Shown in pieces: positions 1 through 8,588 of a stretch of 29,215 nt of DNA (positions within the stretch are counted from its first letter, which is position 1; every line of letters begins with the position of its first letter). The notes under the pieces are model-generated. The model ran no database searches. It was not told where the DNA came from and saw only the letters and a list, made by a program, of their open reading frames with translations. The stretch lies in contig CALAFS010000116.1 of the NCBI GenBank assembly GCA_937892405.1, forward strand, positions 1 to 29,215. Direction: 5' to 3'. This DNA comes from an uncultured Clostridia bacterium (lineage in GTDB: Bacteria; Bacillota; Clostridia; Oscillospirales; CAG-272). The position numbers and the translations under genes are program-made.

Positions 1-2406
1 CGCCGCAAGGCCGCCGCGCCGGCCGAGCAGGCGCCCGTGCCCGTCGAGGCGCCAGCGCCGACCGCGGTCGTCGAGGAGGAGGGCGTCCGCTTCTTTTCCG
101 ACTCTGAAATAAGAGCACCCGTCGGAGAGAAACTGCCGCACGGCATCCGATAACCCATGCCGTCCCGCTGTCGCGCGGGGCACGCCTTCCTCTTCGCCGT
201 CATAGTAGGTGAGCGGGGAAAGCCCGCGAGAAAGACGGTCTTTTACGATGGGGAATTCTTCCGTGAGCAGGGTGCGTAGGGAGAGAACCCTCGCCCGGAG
301 TTTTTCGGGAAAGAATTTATACCCCTCGGCTTCCGGGTGGTATCCGAGACGGGGATCCGCCTCGCAGAGGGGGATCATCTCTTCCGTGAGGGCGATCTGA
401 CGCCGGACGAGCGCTTCCGCTTCGGTGAGAATCTTTGCCGCGTCCCCTTCGCCGTAGCCGAGTCTGTCGCGCAGACGGTAAAAGCGGAGAATCCCGAGCC
501 CGCTCTCAAAGAGAATCCCGAGCGCACGGGCAACCGACAGCATTTCCTCGCTGGACGCGCCGCCGATGTGTGAAAGGTGCGTGACACCCTGTCGCCATCC
601 GCGCACGAGCCGTTCGGAGAGGGTGATCGCCTCATCGAGCGTGTGACCGTAAAAGAGACATTCTCCGATCCGATCGCCGTCCGGACGGTCGATGAGCTGC
701 CAGGAGCGCGGGAGGGAAAAGTTTTTCGGCAGGAGAGAAAGCTCCCACACGACGCCGTCGTGCATCGGACCGTAATAGTTGAACATGACATTGACGGGAT
801 AATTCTTATAGGCGCGCTCAAAGCATTGCCAAGCCGCGACCGTCTCCCCGACATCTTCGGCGGGGACATACAGTCCCGCGAGATAACAGAGGAAATCTTC
901 TTTTTTTCCGTACGGGCGATCGGAGGCGAGAAGTCCCGCGGCACGACTCATCAGGCAGGGATAATTGCCGAAAAACCAGCTCTCCATCACGCCCGTGACA
1001 CCGAGCTTTTTCGCCCGCGTCAGCTTGTCGTAGACAATGCCGGGGACGGGGAGGTAGGGCACGGTGGCAAGCTCGTGCGAGGAGGAAATCTGCGTTTTCA
1101 TATAAAGCCGCTTGCCGTACTTTTTCGCCGCCTTCGCGGCGCGGGAGAACATCGCGGAGGGGCCGGGATAGCAAAGATAATAATCGAAAGCGCACCGCGG
1201 GCGTCCGAGCTGACGCACCCTGCCGTTGTCCTCGAAGTTGACAAGCTCGACTGCCCCGTCCGGGAGCGTGCGGAGAAATTCGTCGATCTCGGGGGGCGTG
1301 CACCCACGCATGCCGTAGCTCCAGCTGATAAAGTCGGCACGGGGGTTTTCTTTTTTCATGGCGTTTTGCATAAGGCGCACGGTGTGGGCGACGATCTGTG
1401 TGCGGGGAAGGCTCCCGCAGTGGGGGCAGTCGTTATGAAACACGCCCCGCCCGTCGGTGAAAGCGTTCGCACAGGAGGTGACGCGCTCGCCGAAGGTGAT
1501 GTCCATGATTCCCGCGAGCGAAGGCACCGCGCGGAAAATCTCTTCCACCGATTCGGTAAGATAGCGCTCGCCGTCCTCCGTGTAGGTGCAGAACGCCGCG
1601 GGTCCCGAGGTGCGGTTGCCCACGAGGGCGGGGTATTTGCCCGAGAGGTCGCCGTACTTGCGTACTCTCGCCCCGTCGGCGAGGGAGAGCGGCTCAATGA
1701 CGAAGAGGAAGACCCCGATGCCGTAGGCGGCGCAGGTTTCGCACAGGCGGCGGAGCTTTGCGAGTTTCTTTTCCCGCCCGACGCCGAACTCCGAAATCAC
1801 GGAGGAGGCGGCGAGATCGTCAAAGGAGGTGTAAACCCACACCGCATTGACGCCGTCGCGCGAGAGGCGCTCAAGATATGCGGGGGGATAATAATCGACA
1901 TCGTCTCCGAGCTCGTCGCCGTACCGGGGCGCTCTGCTCGTCGGAGAGAAAAAGCAACGGGAGATCCGCCGCTCGAGAATCGGGCGGACATGCTCGGCGT
2001 GCGGGGCGAGGTTTCCGCCCCCCGAGAGGAGAAGCTCCTCAAAGCGGTCGAGCGCGCGGCGGATGCCCTCGGGCTCCGAGGCTTCGATCACGGTTTCGGT
2101 TTCCTTGACCGTAAGGGTGTATTCTTCCGTTTTGTATCCTTCCGCTTTGGTAAGGCGGATCGGATACGCTTCGCCGCACAGCCCGTTTTCCGAGAGGAAG
2201 CGGGAGAGGGCGGAAAATCGCGCGGCGAGCAGAGGCGAGGACGCAAAAAGACCCGCCTCGACACACACCGCACGCACGGCGAACAAGCCCTCGCGATCGG
2301 GGGCGGTTCGGTACAGGCGCGGGGTGTCGTAGCGGGTCAGCTCTTCGTCAAAATGTGTCTTCGGCTGACGGTCGGAAAATTCGTCGTTCGGTTTTACGCG
2401 CAGCAT
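1..2406 (-). CDS. Putative TIM-barrel glycoside hydrolase, 3' end missing
   Basis: The minus-strand frame is open from an ATG at 2406 to the left edge (802 codons, no stop), so the C-terminus lies outside. The start is supported by GGAGG 6 nt upstream and a promoter at 2439-2467. Residues 1-140 resemble the small alpha/beta domain that precedes the barrel in GH20 and GH67 enzymes. From about residue 150 the pattern is barrel-like: a DYYPPAYLERLSRDGVNAVWVY stretch (split here as DYYPPAYLERL and SRDGVNAVWVY), then strands ending in aromatic and acidic residues. Residues 307-330 carry E307 followed by C312 and a CPHC knuckle (327-330), a pattern I associate with uncharacterised GH20-like proteins. 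There is no signal peptide, so it is probably cytoplasmic and acts on imported oligosaccharides. The substrate is unknown. It could belong near GH163/DUF4838, but I cannot confirm that. Confidence 0.5.
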   Translation of the reverse strand, partial: MLRVKPNDEFSDRQPKTHFDEELTRYDTPRLYRTAPDREGLFAVRAVCVEAGLFASSPLLAARFSALSRFLSENGLCGEAYPIRLTKAEGYKTEEYTLTVKETETVIEASEPEGIRRALDRFEELLLSGGGNLAPHAEHVRPILERRISRCFFSPTSRAPRYGDELGDDVDYYPPAYLERLSRDGVNAVWVYTSFDDLAASSVISEFGVGREKKLAKLRRLCETCAAYGIGVFLFVIEPLSLADGARVRKYGDLSGKYPALVGNRTSGPAAFCTYTEDGERYLTESVEEIFRAVPSLAGIMDITFGERVTSCANAFTDGRGVFHNDCPHCGSLPRTQIVAHTVRLMQNAMKKENPRADFISWSYGMRGCTPPEIDEFLRTLPDGAVELVNFEDNGRVRQLGRPRCAFDYYLCYPGPSAMFSRAAKAAKKYGKRLYMKTQISSSHELATVPYLPVPGIVYDKLTRAKKLGVTGVMESWFFGNYPCLMSRAAGLLASDRPYGKKEDFLCYLAGLYVPAEDVGETVAAWQCFERAYKNYPVNVMFNYYGPMHDGVVWELSLLPKNFSLPRSWQLIDRPDGDRIGECLFYGHTLDEAITLSERLVRGWRQGVTHLSHIGGASSEEMLSVARALGILFESGLGILRFYRLRDRLGYGEGDAAKILTEAEALVRRQIALTEEMIPLCEADPRLGYHPEAEGYKFFPEKLRARVLSLRTLLTEEFPIVKDRLSRGLSPLTYYDGEEEGVPRATAGRHGLSDAVRQFLSDGCSYFRVGKEADALLLDDRGRRWRLDGHGRLLGRRGGLAA

Positions 2407-2438
2407 GGCGTGCCTCCTCTGATCGGACGCTTTTCTTC

Positions 2439-2467
2439 ATTGTAACAGAAAACGCGGCGCGTGTCAA
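2439..2467 (-). promoter_or_regulatory. Sigma-A promoter of the glycosidase-like gene
   Basis: On the minus strand TTGACA (2467-2462) is followed after exactly 17 nt by TACAAT (2444-2439). The transcript would start about 25-30 nt upstream of the ATG at 2406. This separates the glycosidase-like gene from the esterase upstream of it. Confidence 0.75.
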
Positions 2468-2514
2468 CCGACGGGATGGGGGAGAGAGGGACAAAAAGAT
2501 GTAAAATCCTGCGC

Positions 2515-3291
2515 TTATGCCTCGCCGAAGAAGTAATCGAGCGTGCGCTCGATCTCCCCGTCCCAGAATTCCCAAGTGTGATTGCCGGGGGCCTCGCGGT
2601 AGCGGTGGGGGACATTTGCCGCCGTGAGGATCTCCTCCATTCTGCGCGTGCAGGGAAGAAGGCTGTCCTCGGTGCCGCAGGAGAGGTAGATCTTTTTCGG
2701 GAGGGTTCCTTCGCGGATCGCATTTTCCGCAAGGGCGTAGACATCGTTTTCGGATCCCCTGATGTTTTCAAAGGGGCCGAACACGTCTGCCCAATAGGAG
2801 GAACCGTTATAGACATGTTTCGGATTCGCGGGATCCATCGCACCCGAGAAGGACGCGACACCGGCAAAGGCGCCGGGATTTCGGAGCGCGATCTTCAGGG
2901 CACCGTAGCCGCCCATCGACAGCCCGGCGATATAGTTCATCTCGGGCGCGTCGCTCATACCGCGGAAGAAGGCGCGGCAGACCGCGGGCACCTCTTTTGC
3001 GATATAGGTATAGTAGTTTCCGCCGTGCGCCATGTCGCAGTACCAGCTGCGGTGTGCGTTCGGCATCACGACGGCGATGCCGTAGCGGGAGGCGTAGCGC
3101 TCGATCGAGGTGCGCCGCGCCCAGATCGTGTGGTCGTCCGAGAGACCGTGCAGAAGATACAGGGTCGGGAAGTGATCGGCGCGGGAGCCGCCCATGCCGA
3201 TCTGCGTCTTCGCCGATTCGGGGAGAATGACCGACAGCGCGGTCGCCATGCCGAGCGCGTCGGAATGAAAGTCCATCGTCAGAAATGCCAT
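2515..3291 (-). CDS. Acyl esterase, tributyrin/acetyl esterase family (alpha/beta hydrolase)
   Basis: A 258-residue protein of the Esterase (PF00756) type, resembling lactic acid bacterial tributyrin esterases and S-formylglutathione hydrolases. Family members hydrolyse short-chain esters, often acetyl or feruloyl groups on polysaccharides. The fold signature is clear: LLHGLSDD at 46-53, the nucleophile elbow GLSMGG with Ser125, and likely triad partners Asp209 (GTEDS) and His238 (GNHTW). The start at 3291 is chosen because GAGGT lies 4 nt upstream. An upstream extension in frame would run into the malQ end. There is no signal peptide, so it should be cytoplasmic. It lies 28 nt downstream of malQ and is probably the last gene of the M42-mutY-pepT-malQ run. 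A role in deacetylating imported oligosaccharides is inference. Confidence 0.85.
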   Translation of the reverse strand: MAFLTMDFHSDALGMATALSVILPESAKTQIGMGGSRADHFPTLYLLHGLSDDHTIWARRTSIERYASRYGIAVVMPNAHRSWYCDMAHGGNYYTYIAKEVPAVCRAFFRGMSDAPEMNYIAGLSMGGYGALKIALRNPGAFAGVASFSGAMDPANPKHVYNGSSYWADVFGPFENIRGSENDVYALAENAIREGTLPKKIYLSCGTEDSLLPCTRRMEEILTAANVPHRYREAPGNHTWEFWDGEIERTLDYFFGEA

Positions 3292-3319
3292 AATTACCTC
3301 GCAATATGAAAAGTATAAT

Positions 3320-4774
3320 TTACAGATTACCGTGATTTTCGGGAAGTCTGCCGTAGAGAGCGGCGAGAGAGCGGAAAGAGCCTTCGCGAATGGAGGCGAG
3401 CTGATCCCGCGTGACGCGGAACGCCCAGTTGTCCTCTGCCGTGCCGGGTGTGTTGAGCCTCGTATCACAGCCGAAGCGGAGAAGATCCTGTATCGGCAGG
3501 ATCAGAAGACCTGCGTGAGAGGCGTACATCGTGCGGAAGACAAAGTCGATCGCCTCGCCGATCTCCTCCCCGGGATAACCGACATAGTCGAAGACATGAC
3601 GGCGGGTCGCAGGGTCGAGGTCGAAGAGATAGCCGAGCAGGGTGTTGTTGTCATGCGTGCCGGTGTAGGCGACGCTGTCTTTCTCATAGTTGTGCGGCAG
3701 GTGCGGGGATTCATCACCGAAAAAGCCGAACTGGAAGACCCGCATGCCGGGCAGTCCCGAGGCGACAAGCAGTTTTTTCACCGCGGGGGTGATCTCGCCG
3801 AGATCCTCTGCGATCAGGAGGGCGTCGCCCGCCGCCTCACGGATCGCGCGCACGAGCGCCAAGCCGGGCCCCTTGCGCCACACGCCTTCGCGTGCGGTCA
3901 CAGCGTCCGAGGGAATGGCAAAGTAGGATTCGATCCCGCGGAAGTGGTCGATCCGCACCCCGTCGAACAGCTCGCACATGAAGGAGATGCGCCGCCGCCA
4001 GAAGGCGAAGCCGTCTTCCTTCATTTTTTTATAATCGTAGAGCGGATTGCCCCAGAGCTGACCGTCGGCGGAGAAGTAGTCGGGCGGCACGCCCGCGACC
4101 TCGGTCGGGTGTCCTTTTTCGTCGAGGAGAAAGTTTTCGGGAGCGAAGAAGACATCGGCGCTGTCCTCTGCGACATAGATCGGCAGGTCGCCGACAATGC
4201 GTACGCCCTGCGCGTTTGCATAGGAGCGGAGGGATTGCCATTCGCAGAATGCCTCGTATTCGATGAATTCCCACGCCCGCAGAGTGGTTTCGTCGGGAAC
4301 ATCGTTTTTCCAAAGGGTGTGGTGGCGGTCGCCGTTCGCCGCGCGGAGCGCCATAAAGTGGCAGAAGTCCGCCGTCTCGGGGTGCGAGGAGAGGAAGGCG
4401 TCGATCGGCGCCCGGTCGGTGACGCGGGACGCCGCGAGGAAGAGCAGAGGGAGCCGCTCACGGTCAAGGCGGGAGAACTCGCAGGTGTAGGATATCTTTT
4501 CCTCCGCCGAGGCACACTCCGCCGGGGTCAGAAGTCCCTTTCTTCCGAGGGTGTCAAGGTCGATGAAGTTCGGGTTCAGACTGAAAGAACTATACGATTT
4601 GTAGGGGGAGTGGCAGTCGTCCGGCAGGCAGAAGGGGAGCACCTGCCATACGGAAAAGCCGCCGCGTACAAGGAAATCGACAAAGCGGTAGGCGTCCTCG
4701 CCGAACGCACCCTCCCCGTATTTTCCGGGGAGCATGGAGATCGGCATCAGGACACCGACGGATCGGTTCTGCAT
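3320..4774 (-). CDS. malQ: 4-alpha-glucanotransferase (amylomaltase, GH77)
   Basis: A 484-residue GH77 enzyme that transfers alpha-1,4-glucan segments between maltodextrins in the cytoplasm, releasing glucose and longer chains for phosphorolysis. The whole family pattern is present: the SYSSFSLNPNFIDL segment near residues 60-73, GDLPIYVA at 195-202, the nucleophile Asp276 in RIDHFRG, the acid/base Glu323 in IAEDLG, and the transition-state stabiliser Asp375 in TGTHDNN. The length matches bacterial MalQ of the short type (about 490-500 residues). The start at 4774 has GGAGGAAA immediately upstream. It sits 29 nt after pepT and 28 nt before the esterase, so co-transcription is likely. No maltose transporter or phosphorylase lies nearby. 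Confidence 0.95.
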   Translation of the reverse strand: MQNRSVGVLMPISMLPGKYGEGAFGEDAYRFVDFLVRGGFSVWQVLPFCLPDDCHSPYKSYSSFSLNPNFIDLDTLGRKGLLTPAECASAEEKISYTCEFSRLDRERLPLLFLAASRVTDRAPIDAFLSSHPETADFCHFMALRAANGDRHHTLWKNDVPDETTLRAWEFIEYEAFCEWQSLRSYANAQGVRIVGDLPIYVAEDSADVFFAPENFLLDEKGHPTEVAGVPPDYFSADGQLWGNPLYDYKKMKEDGFAFWRRRISFMCELFDGVRIDHFRGIESYFAIPSDAVTAREGVWRKGPGLALVRAIREAAGDALLIAEDLGEITPAVKKLLVASGLPGMRVFQFGFFGDESPHLPHNYEKDSVAYTGTHDNNTLLGYLFDLDPATRRHVFDYVGYPGEEIGEAIDFVFRTMYASHAGLLILPIQDLLRFGCDTRLNTPGTAEDNWAFRVTRDQLASIREGSFRSLAALYGRLPENHGNL

Positions 4775-4803
4775 AGGTTTCCTCCGAATGTGTGAAGAAA
4801 TAT

Positions 4804-5991
4804 TTACTTTTTGAACTTGTTTGCGAAGAGATCGGAGAGCATGGAAAGGATTTTGACGACGGTGTCCATGCCTTCAATAGTTGCGTGTTCACACGGGCCG
4901 TGGCAGGCGGCGCCGCCGTCCGTGCCGCCGCGGATCGGGTAAACCGCCGGGGTGGCGCCCGCCGCGCGGGTTGCCTCTTTCGCGAGGTCGATGAGGAAGA
5001 TCACGGGTTCGATCTTCTCTTTCATATTATAGTAGCTGTCCTTCAGCGTGAGGGTAAGGGTGCCCTCGCCCCATTCGCGGTTCAGGCGCTCGGTGACTTC
5101 GGTGATCTTCCGCTTCTTTTCCTCGAACTTTTCGCGGTCGTGATCGCGGATGATATAGGTCAGCTTTGCCTCGGCGACATCGCCCGTGACCGAAATCAGG
5201 TGGAAGAAGCCTTCGTAGCCCTCGGTCTTCTCGGGTACCTCGTCGACGGGGAGCAGGGACTGGAACTCACAGGCGATCGCGCCCGCGTTCTTCATGATCC
5301 CTTTTGCCGAGCCGGGGTGAACATTGAAGCCGGTGATTTTCACGACGGCGGAGGCGGCGTTGAAGTTTTCGTATTCGATCTCGCCTTCCAGTCCGCCGTC
5401 TACCGTGTAGGCATACGCCGCACCGAACTTTTCGACATCGAAGTGATCGGCGCCCCGTCCGATTTCCTCGTCGGGGGTAAAGCCGATGGCAATCCCGCCG
5501 TGCGGGCGCCCCGAGGCGAGAAGCTCTTCGACGAAGGTCATGATCTCCGAGACGCCCGCCTTGTCGTCCGCGCCGAGGACGGTCGTGCCGTCCGAGGCGA
5601 TGAGGGTTCTGCCCTTCATGCCCGCAAGGTGGGGGAAGTCCGCGACGCGGATCGTTCGCTCGCTCCCGTCCGCCGCGCGGAGGACGAGATCCTTGCCGTC
5701 ATAATTTTCGTGCAGGGTTGGGACCGGCGCATGGGCGCAGAAGTCGGACACCGTGTCCATGTGGGCGATCAGTCCGAGCACCGGCACTTCTTCGTATCCC
5801 GGCGTCGCGGGGATCTTTCCGTAGACATAGCATTTTTCATCGACCTCAGCCGCGACGCCGAGAGCGTGAAGCTCCCCGACGAGCAGATTGGCAAGGTCGA
5901 ACTGGCAGGCACTGCTCGGCGTGCTCTCACTTTCTTCATTGCTCGGCGTCCATACCGCCGCATAGCGTAAAAGTCTTTCGTAAGCTCTCAT
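4804..5991 (-). CDS. pepT: Peptidase T (tripeptide aminopeptidase, M20B) with a shortened C-terminal loop
   Basis: A 395-residue dizinc aminopeptidase that removes N-terminal residues from tripeptides in the cytoplasm. Metal-site residues are visible: His77 and Asp79 (IAHMDTVSD), bridging Asp142 (GADDKAG), the catalytic pair Glu175/Glu176 (TPDEEIG) and Asp198 (TVDGG). The dimerisation lid covers about residues 205-315. The C-terminus is unusual. After PIRGGTDG (352-359) only GAAC precedes HGPCEHATIEGM. As I recall them, Salmonella-type PepT proteins have about 19 residues at that point, so about 15 are absent. The terminal zinc-ligand histidine seems retained as His364. The frame is intact on both sides. 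The start at 5991 has GGAG upstream at suitable distance. It follows mutY by 34 nt. Confidence 0.9.
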   Translation of the reverse strand: MRAYERLLRYAAVWTPSNEESESTPSSACQFDLANLLVGELHALGVAAEVDEKCYVYGKIPATPGYEEVPVLGLIAHMDTVSDFCAHAPVPTLHENYDGKDLVLRAADGSERTIRVADFPHLAGMKGRTLIASDGTTVLGADDKAGVSEIMTFVEELLASGRPHGGIAIGFTPDEEIGRGADHFDVEKFGAAYAYTVDGGLEGEIEYENFNAASAVVKITGFNVHPGSAKGIMKNAGAIACEFQSLLPVDEVPEKTEGYEGFFHLISVTGDVAEAKLTYIIRDHDREKFEEKKRKITEVTERLNREWGEGTLTLTLKDSYYNMKEKIEPVIFLIDLAKEATRAAGATPAVYPIRGGTDGGAACHGPCEHATIEGMDTVVKILSMLSDLFANKFKK

Positions 5992-6025
5992 AATAATCTC
6001 CGTTGCAATAACTATTATTTACATT

Positions 6026-7102
6026 TTATTTTGTTTTATTGATATAATCGGTGAAATAGCGGAAGGCGGACGGGATCGCGTAGGCGTCGCGCAGCTCGTC
6101 GGGACGCGCCGCGATAAAGTCCTTCGGCACCTTGTCGCAGGCGGCAAGATACCCTGTCATATGCCATTCCACATGGGTGAAGATGTGCACCGCCTCACCG
6201 ATCGGCAGAAGATCGCGCGCTTCGATGCCGAGATCCTCCATGGCGGCTTTTGCTTCGTTTTCATCGAGATGCCCCGGCACAGAGGGGAACTCGTACAGTC
6301 CCGCGAGAAGTCCGCGCTCCGGGCGGCGTCGGATCAGACAGCGCCCCTCCGTAAAACAGAGGAAGACCGTGCGCTCTTCGATCCGCCGCGGCTTTTTCGG
6401 GGATTTCGCAGGGAGGAGGGAGACGATGTGTCCCGCCCGTGCGGCGCATTTTTTTGCGAGCGGACAGGAGGCGCAGAGCGCCTCGCCGTTCGGAATACAG
6501 ACATTTTCACCGAGCTGCATCAGCGCCTCGGTGAAGTGCCCGGCGTCTTTTCCCGAAGGGTAACGGGCGCGCAGAAAGTCCGCGACCCGCGTCTTTGTTT
6601 TTTCAAGGGAGATGTCCGCGTCCGAGGCGTAGTAGCGCATCAGCACGCGCAGGACATTTCCGTCCACCGCCGGCTCGGGAAGACCGAAGGCGATCGAGGC
6701 GATCGCCCCGGCGGTATAGGCGCCGATCCCGGGAAGCGTGCGGAGGAGCGCGGCGTCCCCCGGCAATGCGCCGCCGTATTCTTCCGTGAGGCAGATCGCC
6801 GCCCGCTTGAGATTTCTCGCGCGGGAGTAGTAGCCGAGCCCTTCCCACAGCTTCATCAGCCTGTCATCGGGCACCGCCGCGAGGGCGGGGATGTCGGGCA
6901 GCTCGGCGAGGAACCGCTCATAATAGGGAATGACCGCTGCGGTGCGCGTCTGCTGGAGCATGATCTCGGAGATCCAGACATGATAGGGCGTCGGGGAATT
7001 CCGCCACGGGAGGGGTTTCCCGTTTTCCGAGAGCCATGTGAGCAAAGGCGCCGTTACCTCGCGCGCGAAGGTTTCTTTTTCGTCCCGGAAAATCTCTTCC
7101 AT
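6026..7102 (-). CDS. mutY: A/G-specific adenine DNA glycosylase
   Basis: A 358-residue base-excision enzyme that removes adenine mispaired with 8-oxoguanine or guanine. Features in order: catalytic Glu46 in the SEIMLQQT segment, a helix-hairpin-helix around 122-135 (LPGIGAYTAGAI) followed by catalytic Asp147 (VDGNV), and the [4Fe-4S] cluster cysteines C202, C210, C213 and C219. The first spacing is seven residues, as I recall in clostridial homologues. A C-terminal MutT-like 8-oxoG recognition domain follows (LLAGLYEFPS near 264-273). The ATG overlaps the TGA of the upstream aminopeptidase gene by one base (TGATG), so translation is probably coupled. No other DNA-repair gene is adjacent. Confidence 0.95.
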   Translation of the reverse strand: MEEIFRDEKETFAREVTAPLLTWLSENGKPLPWRNSPTPYHVWISEIMLQQTRTAAVIPYYERFLAELPDIPALAAVPDDRLMKLWEGLGYYSRARNLKRAAICLTEEYGGALPGDAALLRTLPGIGAYTAGAIASIAFGLPEPAVDGNVLRVLMRYYASDADISLEKTKTRVADFLRARYPSGKDAGHFTEALMQLGENVCIPNGEALCASCPLAKKCAARAGHIVSLLPAKSPKKPRRIEERTVFLCFTEGRCLIRRRPERGLLAGLYEFPSVPGHLDENEAKAAMEDLGIEARDLLPIGEAVHIFTHVEWHMTGYLAACDKVPKDFIAARPDELRDAYAIPSAFRYFTDYINKTK

Positions 7103-8136
7103 CAGATACCGAGATACCCTTTCAGCACCTTCAGCGTGTTTTCGACGCCCTCTTTGTGCGAGCGCTCATATCCGTGACTTGCGTACACGCCCGCGCCGAT
7201 CAGCCCGTGGCGGATGTCCGCCCCGCCGCCAAGCGTCGCTTCGACATCGGAGCCGTAGTGCGGGTAGACATCGACCGCATAGTCGGCACCCTCGCGCTTT
7301 GCCGCGTCGATCAGCTTGCCGACGACTTCATAGCTGTACGGGCCGCCCGAGTCCTTCGCGCAGATCGAGACCTGCCGCTCGGTGCAGGTAAGTCCGTCGC
7401 CGACGCAGCCCATGTCTACGCTGATCGCCTCGGTGACGCCAGCGGGGACGGAGGCGGCGCCGCCGTGTCCCACCTCTTCGTACACCGTCACATGAAGGTA
7501 GGTGCGGCGGGCGAGGTGCGCGCCTGTATCTTTGATATATTTTGCAAGACCGAGGAGGATCCCGACCGAGAGCTTGTCGTCGAGGAAGCGGCTCTTGATA
7601 TATCCGCTCTCTGTCACGCGTGTGCGGGGATCGAAGGCGACGATGTCTCCGACCTCGATGCCGAGCGCGCGGGTTTTCTCCGCCGTGTCGGCGTCCTCGT
7701 CGAGCACGACCTCGGTCGTGTCGAAGGATCGTTTCGTGTCCGCGTATGAGCCGTTGACATGCACCGACGCGTTCACGAGCTGGAGCGTCCCTTCATAGAC
7801 ATTTCCCATGCGGGTGTAGACTCTCACATTTTCGCATTCACCGTTCTCGGCGCGCATGCCGCCGAGAGGCGTCAGGCGAAGTCTGCCGTTCCCCTTGACC
7901 TCGGCGACCATGCCACCGAGCGTGTCGGCATGTGCCTCAAGAAGTAAAGCGTTGTTTGCATTATCACCACCGAGATCGACGAGGACGCCGCCTTTCTCGG
8001 TCATCGTGACAGGGAAGCCGAGTGCCTCGAATTCCTCTTTGACAAAGCGGGCGGCACCCGCGGTAAAGCCCGTCGGGCTGTCAATCGCGAGAAGCTCACA
8101 GCTTTTCGCCGTGGCAAATTCCGTATATTCTTTCAT
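7102..8136 (-). CDS. M42 family metallopeptidase (glutamyl/deblocking aminopeptidase type)
   Basis: A 344-residue cytoplasmic dizinc aminopeptidase of the PepA/FrvX/TET group, which trims peptides in large tetrahedral oligomers. Metal and catalytic residues are in the expected order: His69 and Asp71 (AHADTLG), bridging Asp186 (SRFLDDKLS), Glu220/Glu221 (YEEVGHG), Asp241 (VDMGCVG) and His321 (ASHGYERSH). The start at 8136 is set by GAGGAG 8 nt upstream. A longer frame opening at 8238 is rejected because it would run through the promoter at 8189-8217. It is the first gene of the minus-strand run, and its stop overlaps the mutY start. An 18-bp GC palindrome sits just before its ribosome binding site. 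Confidence 0.92.
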   Translation of the reverse strand: MKEYTEFATAKSCELLAIDSPTGFTAGAARFVKEEFEALGFPVTMTEKGGVLVDLGGDNANNALLLEAHADTLGGMVAEVKGNGRLRLTPLGGMRAENGECENVRVYTRMGNVYEGTLQLVNASVHVNGSYADTKRSFDTTEVVLDEDADTAEKTRALGIEVGDIVAFDPRTRVTESGYIKSRFLDDKLSVGILLGLAKYIKDTGAHLARRTYLHVTVYEEVGHGGAASVPAGVTEAISVDMGCVGDGLTCTERQVSICAKDSGGPYSYEVVGKLIDAAKREGADYAVDVYPHYGSDVEATLGGGADIRHGLIGAGVYASHGYERSHKEGVENTLKVLKGYLGI

Positions 8137-8150
8137 TCTTTTTTCTCCTC

Positions 8151-8168
8151 TGCCGCCGCGCGGCGGCA
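8151..8168. repeat. Perfect 18-bp GC palindrome in the 5' leader of the M42 gene
   Basis: TGCCGCCGCGCGGCGGCA is its own reverse complement. On the minus strand it lies directly before GAGGAG, the ribosome binding site of the aminopeptidase gene, and downstream of the promoter at 8189-8217. It could form a hairpin in the mRNA beside the ribosome binding site, or be a protein-binding site. No T-tract follows it on the minus strand, so it is not a conventional terminator there. Confidence 0.6.
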
Positions 8169-8188
8169 AAAATTCTTCCTTATCTATA

Positions 8189-8217
8189 ATGGTATCATAA
8201 AACCGCCCTTTTGTCAA
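8189..8217 (-). promoter_or_regulatory. Promoter of the M42-mutY-pepT-malQ-esterase run
   Basis: On the minus strand a full TTGACA (8217-8212) is followed after 17 nt by TACCAT (8194-8189), four of six matches to the -10 consensus. It is the only good promoter between the first gene and the AT-rich intergenic block, and downstream gaps in the run are all below 35 nt. Confidence 0.6.
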
Positions 8218-8559
8218 TCGCGGGAAGAGAAAAAACATGCTTTCCGCTTTGTATATTTTTCATTTTTGCGTTGCAGAGGAATGCCGTTTGCTATCTTATT
8301 TGAAAAGAGGTAGACACCATTGCTTTTTCTTTATACAGTTATCTTTTTTTGCATCACACCGGAGGCACGCATCGTACTCTTATGCACCGGAATGCTGTTA
8401 TCGCATGTGTCGCAGAGAAAGAGAACGCCGCTTTTCACGCATGCCTGTCAATTCATTTTTGTATTGCAAACAATTCAGTGTTGCGTTTGCCGGCACTTGA
8501 CATAAAAACAAAATATTTGCAAATGGTTTTGTTAACGCAGTGATACGCAATCGTATTGA

Positions 8560-8588
8560 TTCAAACGGCGCTTGCCACTCGATATAAT
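8560..8588 (+). promoter_or_regulatory. Promoter-like sequence with no gene downstream
   Basis: TTCAAA (8560-8565, four of six matches) is followed after 17 nt by a perfect TATAAT (8583-8588). The predicted transcript would run through the 14-bp palindrome at 8618 and the operator-like repeats but has no coding sequence to serve before marR. It may be a fortuitous match in AT-rich DNA or drive a small RNA. Confidence 0.35.

Noticed and set aside
577..2445. Open frame of 622 codons on the plus strand
   Set aside because: It is the complement of the continuous minus-strand glycosidase-like frame, is full of Arg/Gly/Val runs typical of such shadows, and has no ribosome binding site.
3332..4795. 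Open frame of 487 codons opposite malQ
   Set aside because: malQ has complete GH77 motifs, and this frame does not resemble a protein family.
7102..8238. Longer N-terminus for the M42 aminopeptidase starting at 8238
   Set aside because: The added residues read through the promoter and the GC palindrome. The ATG at 8136 has a good ribosome binding site and gives the usual family length.
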